Shown: positions 16,392-23,825 of the stretch, one piece after another | Position numbering within the stretch: the stretch's first letter is position 1 | How the letters are laid out: every line of letters begins with the position of its first letter | NCBI GenBank assembly: GCA_024236155.1 | Contig: JACKLA010000004.1 | Location: forward strand, 137,511-201,510 | Reading direction: 5' to 3' | Source of the DNA: Sphingomonadaceae bacterium | GTDB lineage: Bacteria > Pseudomonadota > Alphaproteobacteria > Sphingomonadales > Sphingomonadaceae | DNA: 64,000 bases | The notes under the pieces: model-generated | Seen by the model: the letters and a program-made list of their open reading frames with translations, nothing else | The model's database searches: none | What the model was told of the DNA's origin: nothing | Position numbers and translations under genes: made by a program

Positions 16392-17095
16392 ACCGGCTCG
16401 CGCGTATTTCCCTGTCCTTTGCCGCATCAGCCTTGTTGCTGGCGAACAGCGCCGCAAAGGATCCGGACAATCCGACCTGTCCCAAGGTGCCCGACTGGGG
16501 GCCTTCGAAGGCGATGACGCTGACGCCGGTCGATCGGGGCGGAAAACGGGTGTTGCTGGCCGAGGGCGTAGTCGACGCGTTCCTGCCCGACCGCATGTAT
16601 AATGCGCTGGAAGCCGACGAAACCATCGAGGAAGTCTGGCTGCGTTCCCCTGGCGGCGATGCCCACGCCGGGAATGAGACAGGTACGGTCATCCGCTCGT
16701 TCATGGGGGTGCATACGCGTATCCCCAAGGGATGGACCTGTTTTTCCGCCTGCAACTTCGTGTTCATGGGAGGACTCAGGCGCTACATTGATGCCGATGG
16801 CGTGTTCATGGTCCACATGTTTACCCACACCGGCCAGCGCGAGGTGATCGCCGAATCCGTCGACAAGGGCACCGATGACACGGTCGAACTGATCGGTGAA
16901 ATCGAGCAACTGTCTGCATTGCTGGCGAGCGAGGACAATGACTTCCTCATCCGCATGGGCCTTAGCCGCAAGCTGCTGACCGACATCATGTATCGCCAGC
17001 TGGCGACTGGTGGCAAGAGCGGGAACGGCGAACGCTATTGCCTCAATCAGGCCGAGGCGCTCGAATATGGCGTGGTCAACCCGGAACTTAAGTAG
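16388..17095 (+). CDS. Exported ClpP/crotonase-fold protein (COG3904-like)
   Basis: The 235-residue protein has a signal peptide (residues 1-22) and then a ClpP-like core. WLRSPGGDAHAGNETG forms the oxyanion/glycine loop. The TCFSACNFVFMGG stretch has Ser120 in the position of the ClpP nucleophile, and the histidine of VFMVHMF, 23 residues later, fits the catalytic base. This pattern is typical of predicted periplasmic ClpP-like proteins whose function is unproven. It overlaps the upstream exported gene by four bases. The Ser-His pair suggests a live hydrolase, but the third residue cannot be assigned by eye. Confidence 0.75.
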   Translation: MNRLARISLSFAASALLLANSAAKDPDNPTCPKVPDWGPSKAMTLTPVDRGGKRVLLAEGVVDAFLPDRMYNALEADETIEEVWLRSPGGDAHAGNETGTVIRSFMGVHTRIPKGWTCFSACNFVFMGGLRRYIDADGVFMVHMFTHTGQREVIAESVDKGTDDTVELIGEIEQLSALLASEDNDFLIRMGLSRKLLTDIMYRQLATGGKSGNGERYCLNQAEALEYGVVNPELK

Positions 17096-17105
17096 GTCTG
17101 CCACA

Positions 17106-17143
17106 GCAAGTGGCGGCCAGGCTGACGCCCGACCACCACTTGC
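17106..17143. terminator. Hairpin between convergent genes
   Basis: A perfect 8-bp stem GCAAGTGG/CCACTTGC (17106-17113, 17136-17143) lies in the 63-base gap between the ClpP-like gene and the convergent nitroreductase gene. There is no T run on either side, so it may be a weak bidirectional terminator or only an mRNA-end stabiliser. Confidence 0.4.
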
Positions 17144-17158
17144 GAACGGTTTGCCCGG

Positions 17159-17737
17159 TCAGCCGAAATTGCCCGCGCGCATGATTTCGCCCACCGGCTT
17201 GCGGCCAGAGGGTGCCTCCTTGTCGCGCAGCATTTCAGGCAGGCGATCGGCCGGGGCCTGCTTGCCGATAGCGATCGCGGCTTCGACCCGGTGATCGGCG
17301 GGCACGCGCAGTTCGCTGGCGGCCCGCGCGAAATCGACCCCGGTCATGCCATGCGCGGCATAGCCCATATGGGCGGATTGCAGCGCGAGGTTCTGCCATG
17401 CCGAACCGGCATCGAAACTGTGGCTGTGGTTGGGGTGGGGCTCGCTCCCGCCGCGCGCCAGCGTGTCCGACACGGCGAATAGCAGAACCGATGCGTCCTT
17501 GGCCCATGACTGGTTGAACTCGACCAGCAGCGACAGGAACCGGTCCCAGTGCTCATCGCCGCGATGGGCGTAGAGGAAGGTCCACGGCTGGATGTTGTAA
17601 GCCGAGGGGGCGAGACCGGCAGCTTCGAGGATCACTTCGAGATCTTCGGACGGCATGGCCTCACCGGTAAAGCTGCGCGGGCTCCAGCGCTCGATGATGA
17701 GCGGCAGGATGCGGGTGTTCGTGGTGCGGGTGGTCAT
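17159..17737 (-). CDS. Nitroreductase family protein
   Basis: The 192-residue protein belongs to the small FMN-dependent nitroreductases. Visible features are the FMN-phosphate motif ERWSPRSFTG near the N-terminus, LAPSAYNIQPWTFLYA, the AWQNLALQSAHMGYAAHGM dimer segment and a closing AIAIGKQAP. These enzymes reduce nitroaromatics, quinones or other electrophiles using NAD(P)H. It lies 68 bases downstream of the pirin gene on the same strand, with a GC hairpin in the gap, and both are divergent from a LysR regulator. This suggests an electrophile-response unit. Confidence 0.9.
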   Translation of the reverse strand: MTTRTTNTRILPLIIERWSPRSFTGEAMPSEDLEVILEAAGLAPSAYNIQPWTFLYAHRGDEHWDRFLSLLVEFNQSWAKDASVLLFAVSDTLARGGSEPHPNHSHSFDAGSAWQNLALQSAHMGYAAHGMTGVDFARAASELRVPADHRVEAAIAIGKQAPADRLPEMLRDKEAPSGRKPVGEIMRAGNFG

Positions 17738-17805
17738 GGAATTTCCTTTCGAATGAAGTGGACCCGGCCCCCATGGGAAGGCAGGCCGGGTCCGGGAGTT
17801 GCCGC

Positions 17806-18519
17806 TCAGGCGGCGTCGACAAGCACCAGTTCGGCGTCTTCTAGCGCGGTGATGGTGACGCTCGCCTGCTGGGTGATGGCGATACCGTCGCGTGCATTGG
17901 CCTCGATGTCCTCGACACGGATACTGCCGGTTGCCGGGACAAGGTAGAGATGCCGCGAGGGATCGCGCGGGGTATAGGTCACGCTCTCGCCCGCCTTTAC
18001 CGTCGCACCTAGCACGCGGGCATCGGTGCGGATCGGCAGCGCGCCTTCGCGGGCATCGTCATCATTCGCCGCATCGCTGGCGAGCGGTACGAACTTGCCC
18101 GAGCGGTCGCCCCTGGGGAACTTGCGTGCGCCCCATCCGGGCTCGCCGCCGCGCTTGTCGGGGATGATCCAGATCTGGAACAGGGTGGTGTCTTCATCCT
18201 CGAGGTTGAACTCGGAATGCTGCACGCCGCTTCCTGCGCTCATAACCTGCACGTCACCCGCTTCGGTGCGGCCTTCATTGCCCATGCTGTCACGATGGGT
18301 GATCGCGCCGGTGCGGACATAGGTGATGATTTCCATGTCGCTGTGCGGATGGGTCGGGAAGCCGCTCTTCGGGGCGATCTTGTCATCGTTCCACACCCGC
18401 AATGCGCCCCAGTTGACCCGCGCCGGATCGTGGTAACCGGCGAAGGAGAAGTGGTGATGCGCGTCTAGCCAGCCGTGATTGGCGGCGCCGAGCGTGTTGA
18501 AGGGTCTCAGTTCGATCAT
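17806..18519 (-). CDS. Pirin family protein (YhhW-like)
   Basis: The 237-residue bicupin has the pirin N-terminal signature HHHFSFAGYHDPARVNWG, the metal-binding block FPTHPHSDMEIITYV and GSGVQHSEFN. These residues bind Fe or Ni in quercetinase-like pirins such as E. coli YhhW. The natural substrate is unknown. It is the first gene of a two-gene unit with the nitroreductase and is transcribed divergently from the LysR gene, the usual arrangement for a regulator and its targets. Confidence 0.93.
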   Translation of the reverse strand: MIELRPFNTLGAANHGWLDAHHHFSFAGYHDPARVNWGALRVWNDDKIAPKSGFPTHPHSDMEIITYVRTGAITHRDSMGNEGRTEAGDVQVMSAGSGVQHSEFNLEDEDTTLFQIWIIPDKRGGEPGWGARKFPRGDRSGKFVPLASDAANDDDAREGALPIRTDARVLGATVKAGESVTYTPRDPSRHLYLVPATGSIRVEDIEANARDGIAITQQASVTITALEDAELVLVDAA

Positions 18520-18603
18520 GTCGTCTCTCCTGCTGGAGTGTCTGTGTGGAGTGGAGATAGGGCTTGCTCGATCACCTGATAACTGCGATAAAATTCGCCA
18601 AGA

Positions 18604-18622
18604 TGTTCAGAATATCCGAACA
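18604..18622. promoter_or_regulatory. Inverted repeat TGTTC-N9-GAACA in the pirin/LysR intergenic region
   Basis: A 19-bp imperfect palindrome ends one base before the LysR ATG and contains TTC-N9-GAA, close to the T-N11-A pattern of LysR-type operators. It is a candidate binding site for autoregulation and control of the divergent pirin-nitroreductase genes. Confidence 0.4.
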
Positions 18623-19579
18623 ATGAAGCTGGGCGATCCGACACTCGACCAATTGCGCATTTTCCTCGCCGTAGCCGAGGAGGGGAGCTTTGGCGCCGCC
18701 GCCCGGCGGATGGGGCGGGCGGTCTCCGCCATCAGCTATGGCGTGGCGCAGATGGAGGCGCAGCTCGGCGTGACGCTGTTCGCGCGCGAGGGATCGCGCA
18801 AGCCGGTGCTGACCGAGGCGGGCAAGGGGCTGCTCTCCGAAGCGCGCAGGGTGGCCGACAATGTCGACGCCCTGCTGGCCAAGACGCAGAGCCTGCATGC
18901 CGGGCTGGAAAGCGACATTTCGCTGGTCGCCGATGTGATGGTCCCCGGCGTCGTGACGGCGCAGGTGCTGCGCCGGTTCCGTACCATGTTCCCCACCGTG
19001 TCCCTCAGGCTGAATGTCGAGGCGCTGGGCGCAGTGGCTGCCTGCCTGATCGACGGCAGCGCCGATCTCGGCATTGGCGGGCCGGTGCTGGCGGATCATG
19101 CGGAACTGGAACGGCAGGCAATCGGGGCAATCGAGCTGGTCCCTGTCGCCGCGCCCGGTCACCCGCTTGCGCAACCGGGCATCGCGCCGGGGGAAAGTCG
19201 CAAGCACCTGCAGCTGGTCCTGTCCGATCGCTCACCCCTGACCGAAGGGCGCGAGTTTTCGGTGCTCAGTCCGCAGAGCTGGCGGCTGGCCGACCTCGGT
19301 GCAAAACACTCGCTGCTGAAAGAGGGCATCGGCTGGGGCAACATGCCGCGCCATGTCGTGAGCGATGATCTTGCGAAAGGCGTGCTGGCCGAACTCGACC
19401 TGCCCGAAAAGCCGGGCATCGACTACACGCTCAGCGCCCTGTGGCGACGCGACGCCCGGCCCGGCCCGGCAACCAGCTGGCTGATCGACGCCTTTCGCGA
19501 GCGTCTCGGCGGTTGCACCGAGATGGAGCCATCGGTGCGTGCCATGGGCCAGGGTCAGGATCCTAAGCCGCGAAGATGA
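18623..19579 (+). CDS. LysR family transcriptional regulator
   Basis: The 318-residue protein has an N-terminal winged HTH (about residues 6-65, with LRIFLAVAEEGSFGAAARRMGRA and AISYGVAQMEAQLG) and a type 2 periplasmic-binding effector domain beginning at ISLVADVMVPG. It is divergent from the pirin and nitroreductase genes, the likely targets. The ATG at 18623 is chosen because the HTH starts there; an upstream GTG would add 48 unlikely residues. Its last 17 bases overlap the convergent GST gene. Confidence 0.92.
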   Translation: MKLGDPTLDQLRIFLAVAEEGSFGAAARRMGRAVSAISYGVAQMEAQLGVTLFAREGSRKPVLTEAGKGLLSEARRVADNVDALLAKTQSLHAGLESDISLVADVMVPGVVTAQVLRRFRTMFPTVSLRLNVEALGAVAACLIDGSADLGIGGPVLADHAELERQAIGAIELVPVAAPGHPLAQPGIAPGESRKHLQLVLSDRSPLTEGREFSVLSPQSWRLADLGAKHSLLKEGIGWGNMPRHVVSDDLAKGVLAELDLPEKPGIDYTLSALWRRDARPGPATSWLIDAFRERLGGCTEMEPSVRAMGQGQDPKPRR

Positions 19580-20195
19580 TCGGATCGTCGCCGGTTTTCC
19601 ACGGCGCATACTTCGCCATTACCGAGGCGAAGAGGTCGGAGGCCAGGTGCCGTTCGAGCCAGCCTTGCAGGCGCGGGATCGGCTGGGCATCGAACCATGC
19701 GCGGTCGTGGTTGGCGAACTGGCGGATGAAAGGGAAGCTGGCCACATCGGCGAGGGTGCGCGCATGGCCACACAGGTTCTCGCGCCCTACCAGTCGTGCG
19801 TCGAGATCGCACAGGATCGCATGGCCCGCCGCGCGGTGCGGCTCGGGGTCGCAATCGTCGTAGCGGGTGGGGTATTTGTAGCGGTCGAGGTGGTGCTTGA
19901 ACTCACCCTCCATGGTGGCGAGCAACTGGCGATCATCCCCTGCAAGCCAGCCTTCGGGATCGTCCTGCGCCAGCGCCCAGCGCATGATATCGATGCTTTC
20001 CTCGATTACCTCACCGCCCGGTAGCGCCAGCACCGGAACCGTACCCTTGGGCGAGGCGGTGAGCAGTTCGGGCGGTTTGTTCGCCAGCTTCACCTCGCGC
20101 AGTTCGCAGGCCGTGCCGCTGACCCACAGCGCCATCCGCGCGCGCATCGCATAGGGGCAGCGGCGGAAGCTGTAGAGGACGGGGAACCGGCTCAT
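19563..20195 (-). CDS. Glutathione S-transferase family protein
   Basis: The 210-residue protein has an N-terminal thioredoxin-fold GST domain starting FPVLYSFRRCPYAMRARMAL with a CPYA motif. The cis-proline block KGTVPVLALPGGEVIEESIDI follows, then an all-alpha C-terminal domain. The CPYA motif points to a glutaredoxin-like, omega/beta-type thiol chemistry. The start at 20195 gives the expected domain boundary; further upstream the frame runs through a GC-rich palindromic repeat. It overlaps the end of the LysR gene on the other strand. Confidence 0.88.
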   Translation of the reverse strand: MSRFPVLYSFRRCPYAMRARMALWVSGTACELREVKLANKPPELLTASPKGTVPVLALPGGEVIEESIDIMRWALAQDDPEGWLAGDDRQLLATMEGEFKHHLDRYKYPTRYDDCDPEPHRAAGHAILCDLDARLVGRENLCGHARTLADVASFPFIRQFANHDRAWFDAQPIPRLQGWLERHLASDLFASVMAKYAPWKTGDDPIIFAA

Positions 20196-20215
20196 CGGGC
20201 TTGTGAAACCTCCAA

Positions 20216-20310
20216 CCGCCCCTCCCCCTTGAGGGAGAGGCTGGGAGGGGGTGTGCCACGCCGATGGGGCAGAACCCCCACCCCCGACCCCTCCCCATGG
20301 GGAGGGGAGG
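20216..20310. repeat. GC-rich palindromic repeat between GST and trhO
   Basis: The segment contains two C-rich/G-rich hairpin halves. One is CCCTCCCCCTTGAGGGAGAGG (20220-20240) and the other is centred on CCATGG in CCCCTCCCCATGGGGAGGGG (about 20289-20308). CCCCCACCCCC lies between them. It resembles the interspersed intergenic palindromes common in proteobacterial genomes and codes for nothing convincing. Confidence 0.6.
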
Positions 20311-20340
20311 ATCGCCGCACCCGGCGCGATGCACCTGCCA

Positions 20341-21291
20341 TCACTTCTTTCCGGGCGGCCGCGCGCCGACATGTTCCGCGCCGCGTTTGCGGGCGAGGTC
20401 TTCCTGCCGCTGGCGTTCGGCATAGCGTGCGCGCTGTTCCTCGCTGCGTTCGGCGATGCAGTGCGGGCAGCTGACGCCTTCGACGAAATCGGGGGAGGCC
20501 ATGTCCGCTTCGCTCACCGGGCGGCGGCAGGCCCGGCATAGCCCGTGCTTGCCCAGTTCCAGCCCGTGGCCGACCGAGACGCGTTCGTCGAACACGAAAC
20601 ATTCGCCGTCCCATTCGCTCTCGTTTTCAGGGACTTCCTCAAGATACTTAAGGATGCCGCCCTTGAGGTGGTAGACTTCCTCGATCCCCTCCTGCCGCAG
20701 GAAGCTGGTCGATTTCTCGCATCGGATGCCGCCGGTGCAGAACATCGCGACCTTCTTCTTGCCTTCGAGCAATTCCTCGCGGTGGTCGCGGAACCACTGG
20801 GGGAATTCGCGGAAGCTGGCGGTGTGCGGATCGACCGCGCCCCTGAAAGTGCCGATGGCGACTTCGTAATCATTGCGCGTGTCGATCACGATGGTGTCGG
20901 GATCGGTGATCAGCGCGTTCCAGTCTTCCGGCGCGACATATCGCCCGACGCTCTGCGTGGGATCGATATCGGGTTCGCCCATGGTCACGATCTCGCGCTT
21001 CAGCCGAACCTTGGTGCGGTTGAACGGCATGGCTTCGGCGTGGCTGAATTTTACATCGAGGTCGGCGCAACCGGGCAGGGCGCGGATATGGCCGAGCACG
21101 CGCGCAATCGCGTTCTCGCTCCCCGCAATCGTCCCGTTGATCCCCTCGCGCGCAAGCAGCAGAGTGCCGCGCACGCCGACCTCCTCGCACAGCGCCAGCA
21201 AGGGCGCGCGCAGGGCGGCGGGATCTTCGAAGCGCGTAAAGTGATACAGCGCGGCGACGGTGACGGGGGACTTATTCTGCGTCGCAGGCAT
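20341..21291 (-). CDS. trhO: tRNA uridine(34) hydroxylase TrhO (rhodanese-like)
   Basis: TrhO (formerly YceA) makes 5-hydroxyuridine at tRNA position 34 with oxygen. The 316-residue protein has the N-terminal UPF0176 domain (LYHFTRFEDPAALRAPL, REGINGTIAGS) and a rhodanese domain with the catalytic cysteine in MFCTGGIRCEKSTSFL. A C-terminal zinc-ribbon-like segment with paired cysteines follows (CRACRRPV, CPHCIAE). The start at 21291 follows family length. It overlaps the next minus-strand gene by 20 bases. Confidence 0.95.
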   Translation of the reverse strand: MPATQNKSPVTVAALYHFTRFEDPAALRAPLLALCEEVGVRGTLLLAREGINGTIAGSENAIARVLGHIRALPGCADLDVKFSHAEAMPFNRTKVRLKREIVTMGEPDIDPTQSVGRYVAPEDWNALITDPDTIVIDTRNDYEVAIGTFRGAVDPHTASFREFPQWFRDHREELLEGKKKVAMFCTGGIRCEKSTSFLRQEGIEEVYHLKGGILKYLEEVPENESEWDGECFVFDERVSVGHGLELGKHGLCRACRRPVSEADMASPDFVEGVSCPHCIAERSEEQRARYAERQRQEDLARKRGAEHVGARPPGKK

Positions 21292-21568
21292 AGATCGCGC
21301 TGAGTGTGACCTGCATCTTGCCCTGCGGCGTGCGGCCCATCGCGTTGAGCCGGGGTTCATCGACCTGGCGCGGTTTACCCTTTTCGCCGCAAGTCTCGAG
21401 CGCCAGGGCATCCAGCGCCTTGCCGCCCTTATCGAAAGCCTGATCGGGCTTGCTGATCTCCACGGTTGCCGAGATCAAAACCGTCCCGTCTTCCAGCCAC
21501 TGAGGAGCAGCGCCGGCAGCGGCAAACATAAGGGCGACTGCGGATAAAAAGCCAAGGATCGTGTGCAT
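21272..21568 (-). CDS. Small exported protein of unknown function
   Basis: A 98-residue protein with a signal peptide (hydrophobic residues 3-20, likely cut after AGA) and a short mature domain with two cysteines. It starts three bases after the ilvE stop and overlaps trhO by 20 bases, so it probably belongs to an ilvE-orf-trhO transcript. No family is recognised. Confidence 0.65.
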   Translation of the reverse strand: MHTILGFLSAVALMFAAAGAAPQWLEDGTVLISATVEISKPDQAFDKGGKALDALALETCGEKGKPRQVDEPRLNAMGRTPQGKMQVTLSAIYACDAE

Positions 21569-21570
21569 GC

Positions 21571-22647
21571 TCAAACCTTCATCATCCAGCCATGGGTGTC
21601 CGCAACCGTGCCGTTCTGGATACCTACCAGTTTTTCGCGCAGCTTGCTGGTGATCTGGCCGGGGCCGCCGCTGCCGATGGTGAATTCGAAATCGTCATTC
21701 GCCACCTTGCCGACCGGGGTCACGACCGCAGCGGTGCCGCAGGCCATGGTTTCAAGCAGCTTGCCGCTTTCCGCATCGGCGCGCCACTGGTCGATGCTGT
21801 ACATCTCCTCGCGCACGTCGAGGCCTTCCTCGCGCAGCAGCTGGAGCAGGCTGTCGCGGGTGATGCCGGGCAGGATCGTGCCGGTCAGCGGCGGGGTGAC
21901 CACGCGGCCATCGTCGAACACGAAAAACAGGTTCATGCCGCCCAGTTCCTCGATCCACTTCTTCTCGACCGCGTCGAGGAACAGGACCTGGTCATGCCCC
22001 TTGGCAAAGGCCTGGCCGGTGGGGACGAGGCTGGCAGCGTAATTGCCGCCGCACTTCGCCGCGCCGGTGCCGCCCGGTGCCGCGCGGGTATAGTCCGAAA
22101 CCCAGATGCTCACCGCCGGAGCGCCCGACTTGAAGTAATTGCCCGCCGGGCTGGCGATCACCAAAAACTTGTATTGCTTCGCCGGACGCACGCCGAGGAA
22201 TGCCTCGCTCGCAAACATGAAGGGGCGCAGGTAGAGCGAGCCGCCCTCGACCGTCGGGAACCAGTCGCCATCGACCGACAGCAGCTGGCGGATCGATTCG
22301 AGGAACAGCTCTTCGGGCAGGTTGGGCATGGCCAGCCGGTCTGCGCTCTTGTTGAAACGCTGCGCATTCGCCTCGGGCCGGAACAGCGCGATGCCGCCAT
22401 CGGGCTGCTTGTAGGCCTTCATCCCTTCGAAGATTTCCTGCGCATAGTGCAGCACCGATGCCGCCGGATCGAGTGCGATCGGCTGGCGCGGGCCGAGCGT
22501 CGCCGAATGCCAGCCGCCTTTCGCCTCGTCGTAATCGATCACCACCATGTGATCGGTGAACAGCGTGCCGAAACCGGGGTTCTTGAGCGCCTCCGCACGG
22601 GTGTCGGACGGCAGCGGGGCAGGGTGAGGGATGGTCTGGAATTGCAT
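21571..22647 (-). CDS. ilvE: Branched-chain amino acid aminotransferase
   Basis: IlvE is a fold-type IV PLP enzyme that transfers the amino group to and from valine, leucine and isoleucine. The 358-residue protein belongs to the long (BCAT/type II) group, with VLHYAQEIFEGMKAYK, GSLYLRPFMFAS, the PLP-lysine region GTGAAKCGGNYAAS and the LFFVFDDGRVVTPPLTG and TILPGITRDSLLQL blocks. The ATG at 22647 gives the family N-terminus. Upstream on the same strand lies an unusual leader with an 18-codon ORF and a hairpin. Confidence 0.96.
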   Translation of the reverse strand: MQFQTIPHPAPLPSDTRAEALKNPGFGTLFTDHMVVIDYDEAKGGWHSATLGPRQPIALDPAASVLHYAQEIFEGMKAYKQPDGGIALFRPEANAQRFNKSADRLAMPNLPEELFLESIRQLLSVDGDWFPTVEGGSLYLRPFMFASEAFLGVRPAKQYKFLVIASPAGNYFKSGAPAVSIWVSDYTRAAPGGTGAAKCGGNYAASLVPTGQAFAKGHDQVLFLDAVEKKWIEELGGMNLFFVFDDGRVVTPPLTGTILPGITRDSLLQLLREEGLDVREEMYSIDQWRADAESGKLLETMACGTAAVVTPVGKVANDDFEFTIGSGGPGQITSKLREKLVGIQNGTVADTHGWMMKV

Positions 22648-22801
22648 GAGGGTGCGGTTAAATCGCTCGAAGGCCGAGAGCAAGCCCGGTTCTTGGTCGC
22701 GGCAGCCAGAGCGCGACCGCGCGACGCCCGGAAGGGCGCCCCTCGGAGGCCATCCCGCAGGGATGAACAGCCGCGAGAGAAAACAGACTCGACAGAAATG
22801 A

Positions 22802-22836
22802 AAAGGGCGACCCGACCGGATGGTGGATCGCCCTTT
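22802..22836 (-). terminator. Hairpin with short T run between the leader ORF and ilvE
   Basis: A perfect 9-bp stem AAAGGGCGA/TCGCCCTTT (22802-22810, 22828-22836) is followed on the minus strand by TTTTCATTT. It stands between the 18-codon ORF and ilvE, where an attenuator would be expected. Confidence 0.55.
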
Positions 22837-22886
22837 CATGGTCAGCGGCGGGAAGCGCCGCTCACGAAGCCTCTAGGGGTATGGGT

Positions 22887-22943
22887 TTACCGATAGTGCC
22901 TCGCGCGGAAACTTGCCGACCTCTCTGCTGAACCATGAGACAT
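22887..22943 (-). CDS. 18-residue leader peptide upstream of ilvE
   Basis: The ORF encodes MSHGSAERSASFRARHYR and ends TAA. It is supported by a perfect, optimally spaced Shine-Dalgarno (22945-22958) seven bases from its ATG, and by its position ahead of a hairpin. The peptide is rich in Ser (5) and Arg (5) with no Leu, Ile or Val codons. It therefore does not look like a classical branched-chain attenuation peptide. It may instead be an independent small protein or a translation-coupled regulator. Confidence 0.5.
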   Translation of the reverse strand: MSHGSAERSASFRARHYR

Positions 22944-22944
22944 C

Positions 22945-22958
22945 GGATCACCTCCTTT
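22945..22958 (-). promoter_or_regulatory. Fourteen-base perfect Shine-Dalgarno sequence
   Basis: On the minus strand the sequence AAAGGAGGTGATCC is fully complementary to the 3' end of bacterial 16S rRNA, far longer than the usual 4-6 bases. Its GGAGG core sits at ideal distance from the leader ATG. Such extended pairing is rare and implies either very strong initiation or retention of the 30S subunit on the leader. Confidence 0.8.
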
Positions 22959-23104
22959 CGCGCTTCTTGAGCCAGGACCCGGGCCGTTTCACCGGCGGGC
23001 CAAGACCGCGTGTGCCGCTGATCTTGAGGTCAATCTGATTCAAGTGAGTCGCGAAAACAAGGCTTGAATTTATTTTATCCCACGTCAGAATTGTCCGCCG
23101 TTGC

Positions 23105-23129
23105 CAAGCGCCTTTCGGGGCGCTTTTTT
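23105..23129 (+). terminator. Intrinsic terminator on the plus strand with no gene assigned upstream
   Basis: AAGCGCC-TTTC-GGGGCGCTT followed by TTTT is a textbook rho-independent terminator for plus-strand transcription. The nearest upstream genes are all on the minus strand, so it may end an unannotated plus-strand RNA antisense to the ilvE leader. Confidence 0.7.
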
Positions 23130-23136
23130 GTATCAT

Positions 23137-23222
23137 GCGCTCGCATTCGCGAGCGCGATATCCTCGCTCAAGGGGCCTGTCGGCCCAGTCGCTGCGGGCG
23201 GCCCTTTGGGCCTATGGCTGCC
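23137..23222. repeat. Hairpin-plus-box repeat, copy 1
   Basis: An 8-bp hairpin GCGCTCGC-ATTC-GCGAGCGC (23137-23156) leads into a conserved box that begins GATATCCTCGCTCAAGGGGC and continues through CTGTCGG and GCTGCGGGCGGCC. The second copy is at 25831-25916 in the same orientation. The box is nearly identical but the hairpin arms differ. Confidence 0.8.
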
Positions 23223-23249
23223 GCGACCACGAGGGGAGGAAGCAAACGG

Positions 23250-23825
23250 TTACCGGCAATCCTCGATCACGCGGGTAATTTCGGGCCAGGCCGGAATGTA
23301 GAGCGTGCGCAACCCGCTCACCTCGACTGCGAAACGCCCCCGGCTGAAACCGATGGCATCGAGCAACGGGTCCGTCGGATTGACCAGCACGCTTAGCGTT
23401 CCCGGTCGCGAAATATCGGGCGTTACCGACAGCAGCCGCTCCTGCGTTTCGGTGCGGATACGCATTGGCACTGCGCCATTCGCGCCGCCCGAGCGGTAAA
23501 GCGTCAGCACCGGCAGGCGGCGCGGCAGGTGTCTGCACTCGATTTCGAACAGTGGCGCATTGGTGTTGGCACCGAAGCTGGCAGCGCCGCCGCCCTCCAT
23601 GCCCGGCGAATAGGTCCAGTCCCCCGGCGTCTGCGGCGCATCGAGATAGTTTTCGTATTCCGGTTCGGTCACGACCGGCGGCGGCGTGTAAGTCGGCGTG
23701 GGGGCGGGCTTCACCGTCACCGGCGGTGTCGGCGTGGGGGCAGGGGCGCAGCAGGTGGCCAGCAGTGCCGCCGTGCCAAGTGCGATGCGGCGGGTCAGTT
23801 TGCCGGGGTTCAAACGGTCAGGCAT
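23250..23825 (-). CDS. Exported proline-rich protein, paralogue of its upstream neighbour
   Basis: The 191-residue protein has an N-terminal signal, with cysteines at ATCCAPAP that may form a lipobox, and a Pro/Thr linker. A beta-rich domain follows with GDWTYSPG, AASFG and FEIECR. The upstream gene product shows the parallel landmarks GEWSVRED, AAAFSE and LTLRCDR, so the two look like diverged duplicates. Its ATG lies inside the end of that gene (16-base overlap). Function unknown. Confidence 0.7.
   Translation of the reverse strand: MPDRLNPGKLTRRIALGTAALLATCCAPAPTPTPPVTVKPAPTPTYTPPPVVTEPEYENYLDAPQTPGDWTYSPGMEGGGAASFGANTNAPLFEIECRHLPRRLPVLTLYRSGGANGAVPMRIRTETQERLLSVTPDISRPGTLSVLVNPTDPLLDAIGFSRGRFAVEVSGLRTLYIPAWPEITRVIEDCR

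Larger units (their letters stand above)
22648..23249. other. 602-bp region without a conventional gene: ilvE leader, terminator and repeat
   Basis: Read on the minus strand it holds an A/T-rich -10-like TAAAAT (23072-23077), a 14-nt Shine-Dalgarno, an 18-codon ORF and a hairpin with a T run before ilvE. Read on the plus strand it holds an intrinsic terminator at 23105-23129 and the first copy of a hairpin repeat (23137-23222). No full-length protein gene is convincing here. Confidence 0.6.

Noticed and set aside
22945..22958. GGATCACCTCCTTT on the plus strand matches the 3' end of 16S rRNA
   Set aside because: The flanking sequence (CATGAGACATC before it) does not match 16S rRNA, so it is not an rRNA fragment. 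On the minus strand it reads as an extended Shine-Dalgarno.
22948..23136. 62-codon ORF on the minus strand ending in the Shine-Dalgarno of the leader ORF
   Set aside because: No ribosome site, start inside the opposite-strand terminator, and no family recognised. Its last 30 codons look protein-like, so it is kept only as a possibility within the ilvE leader region.
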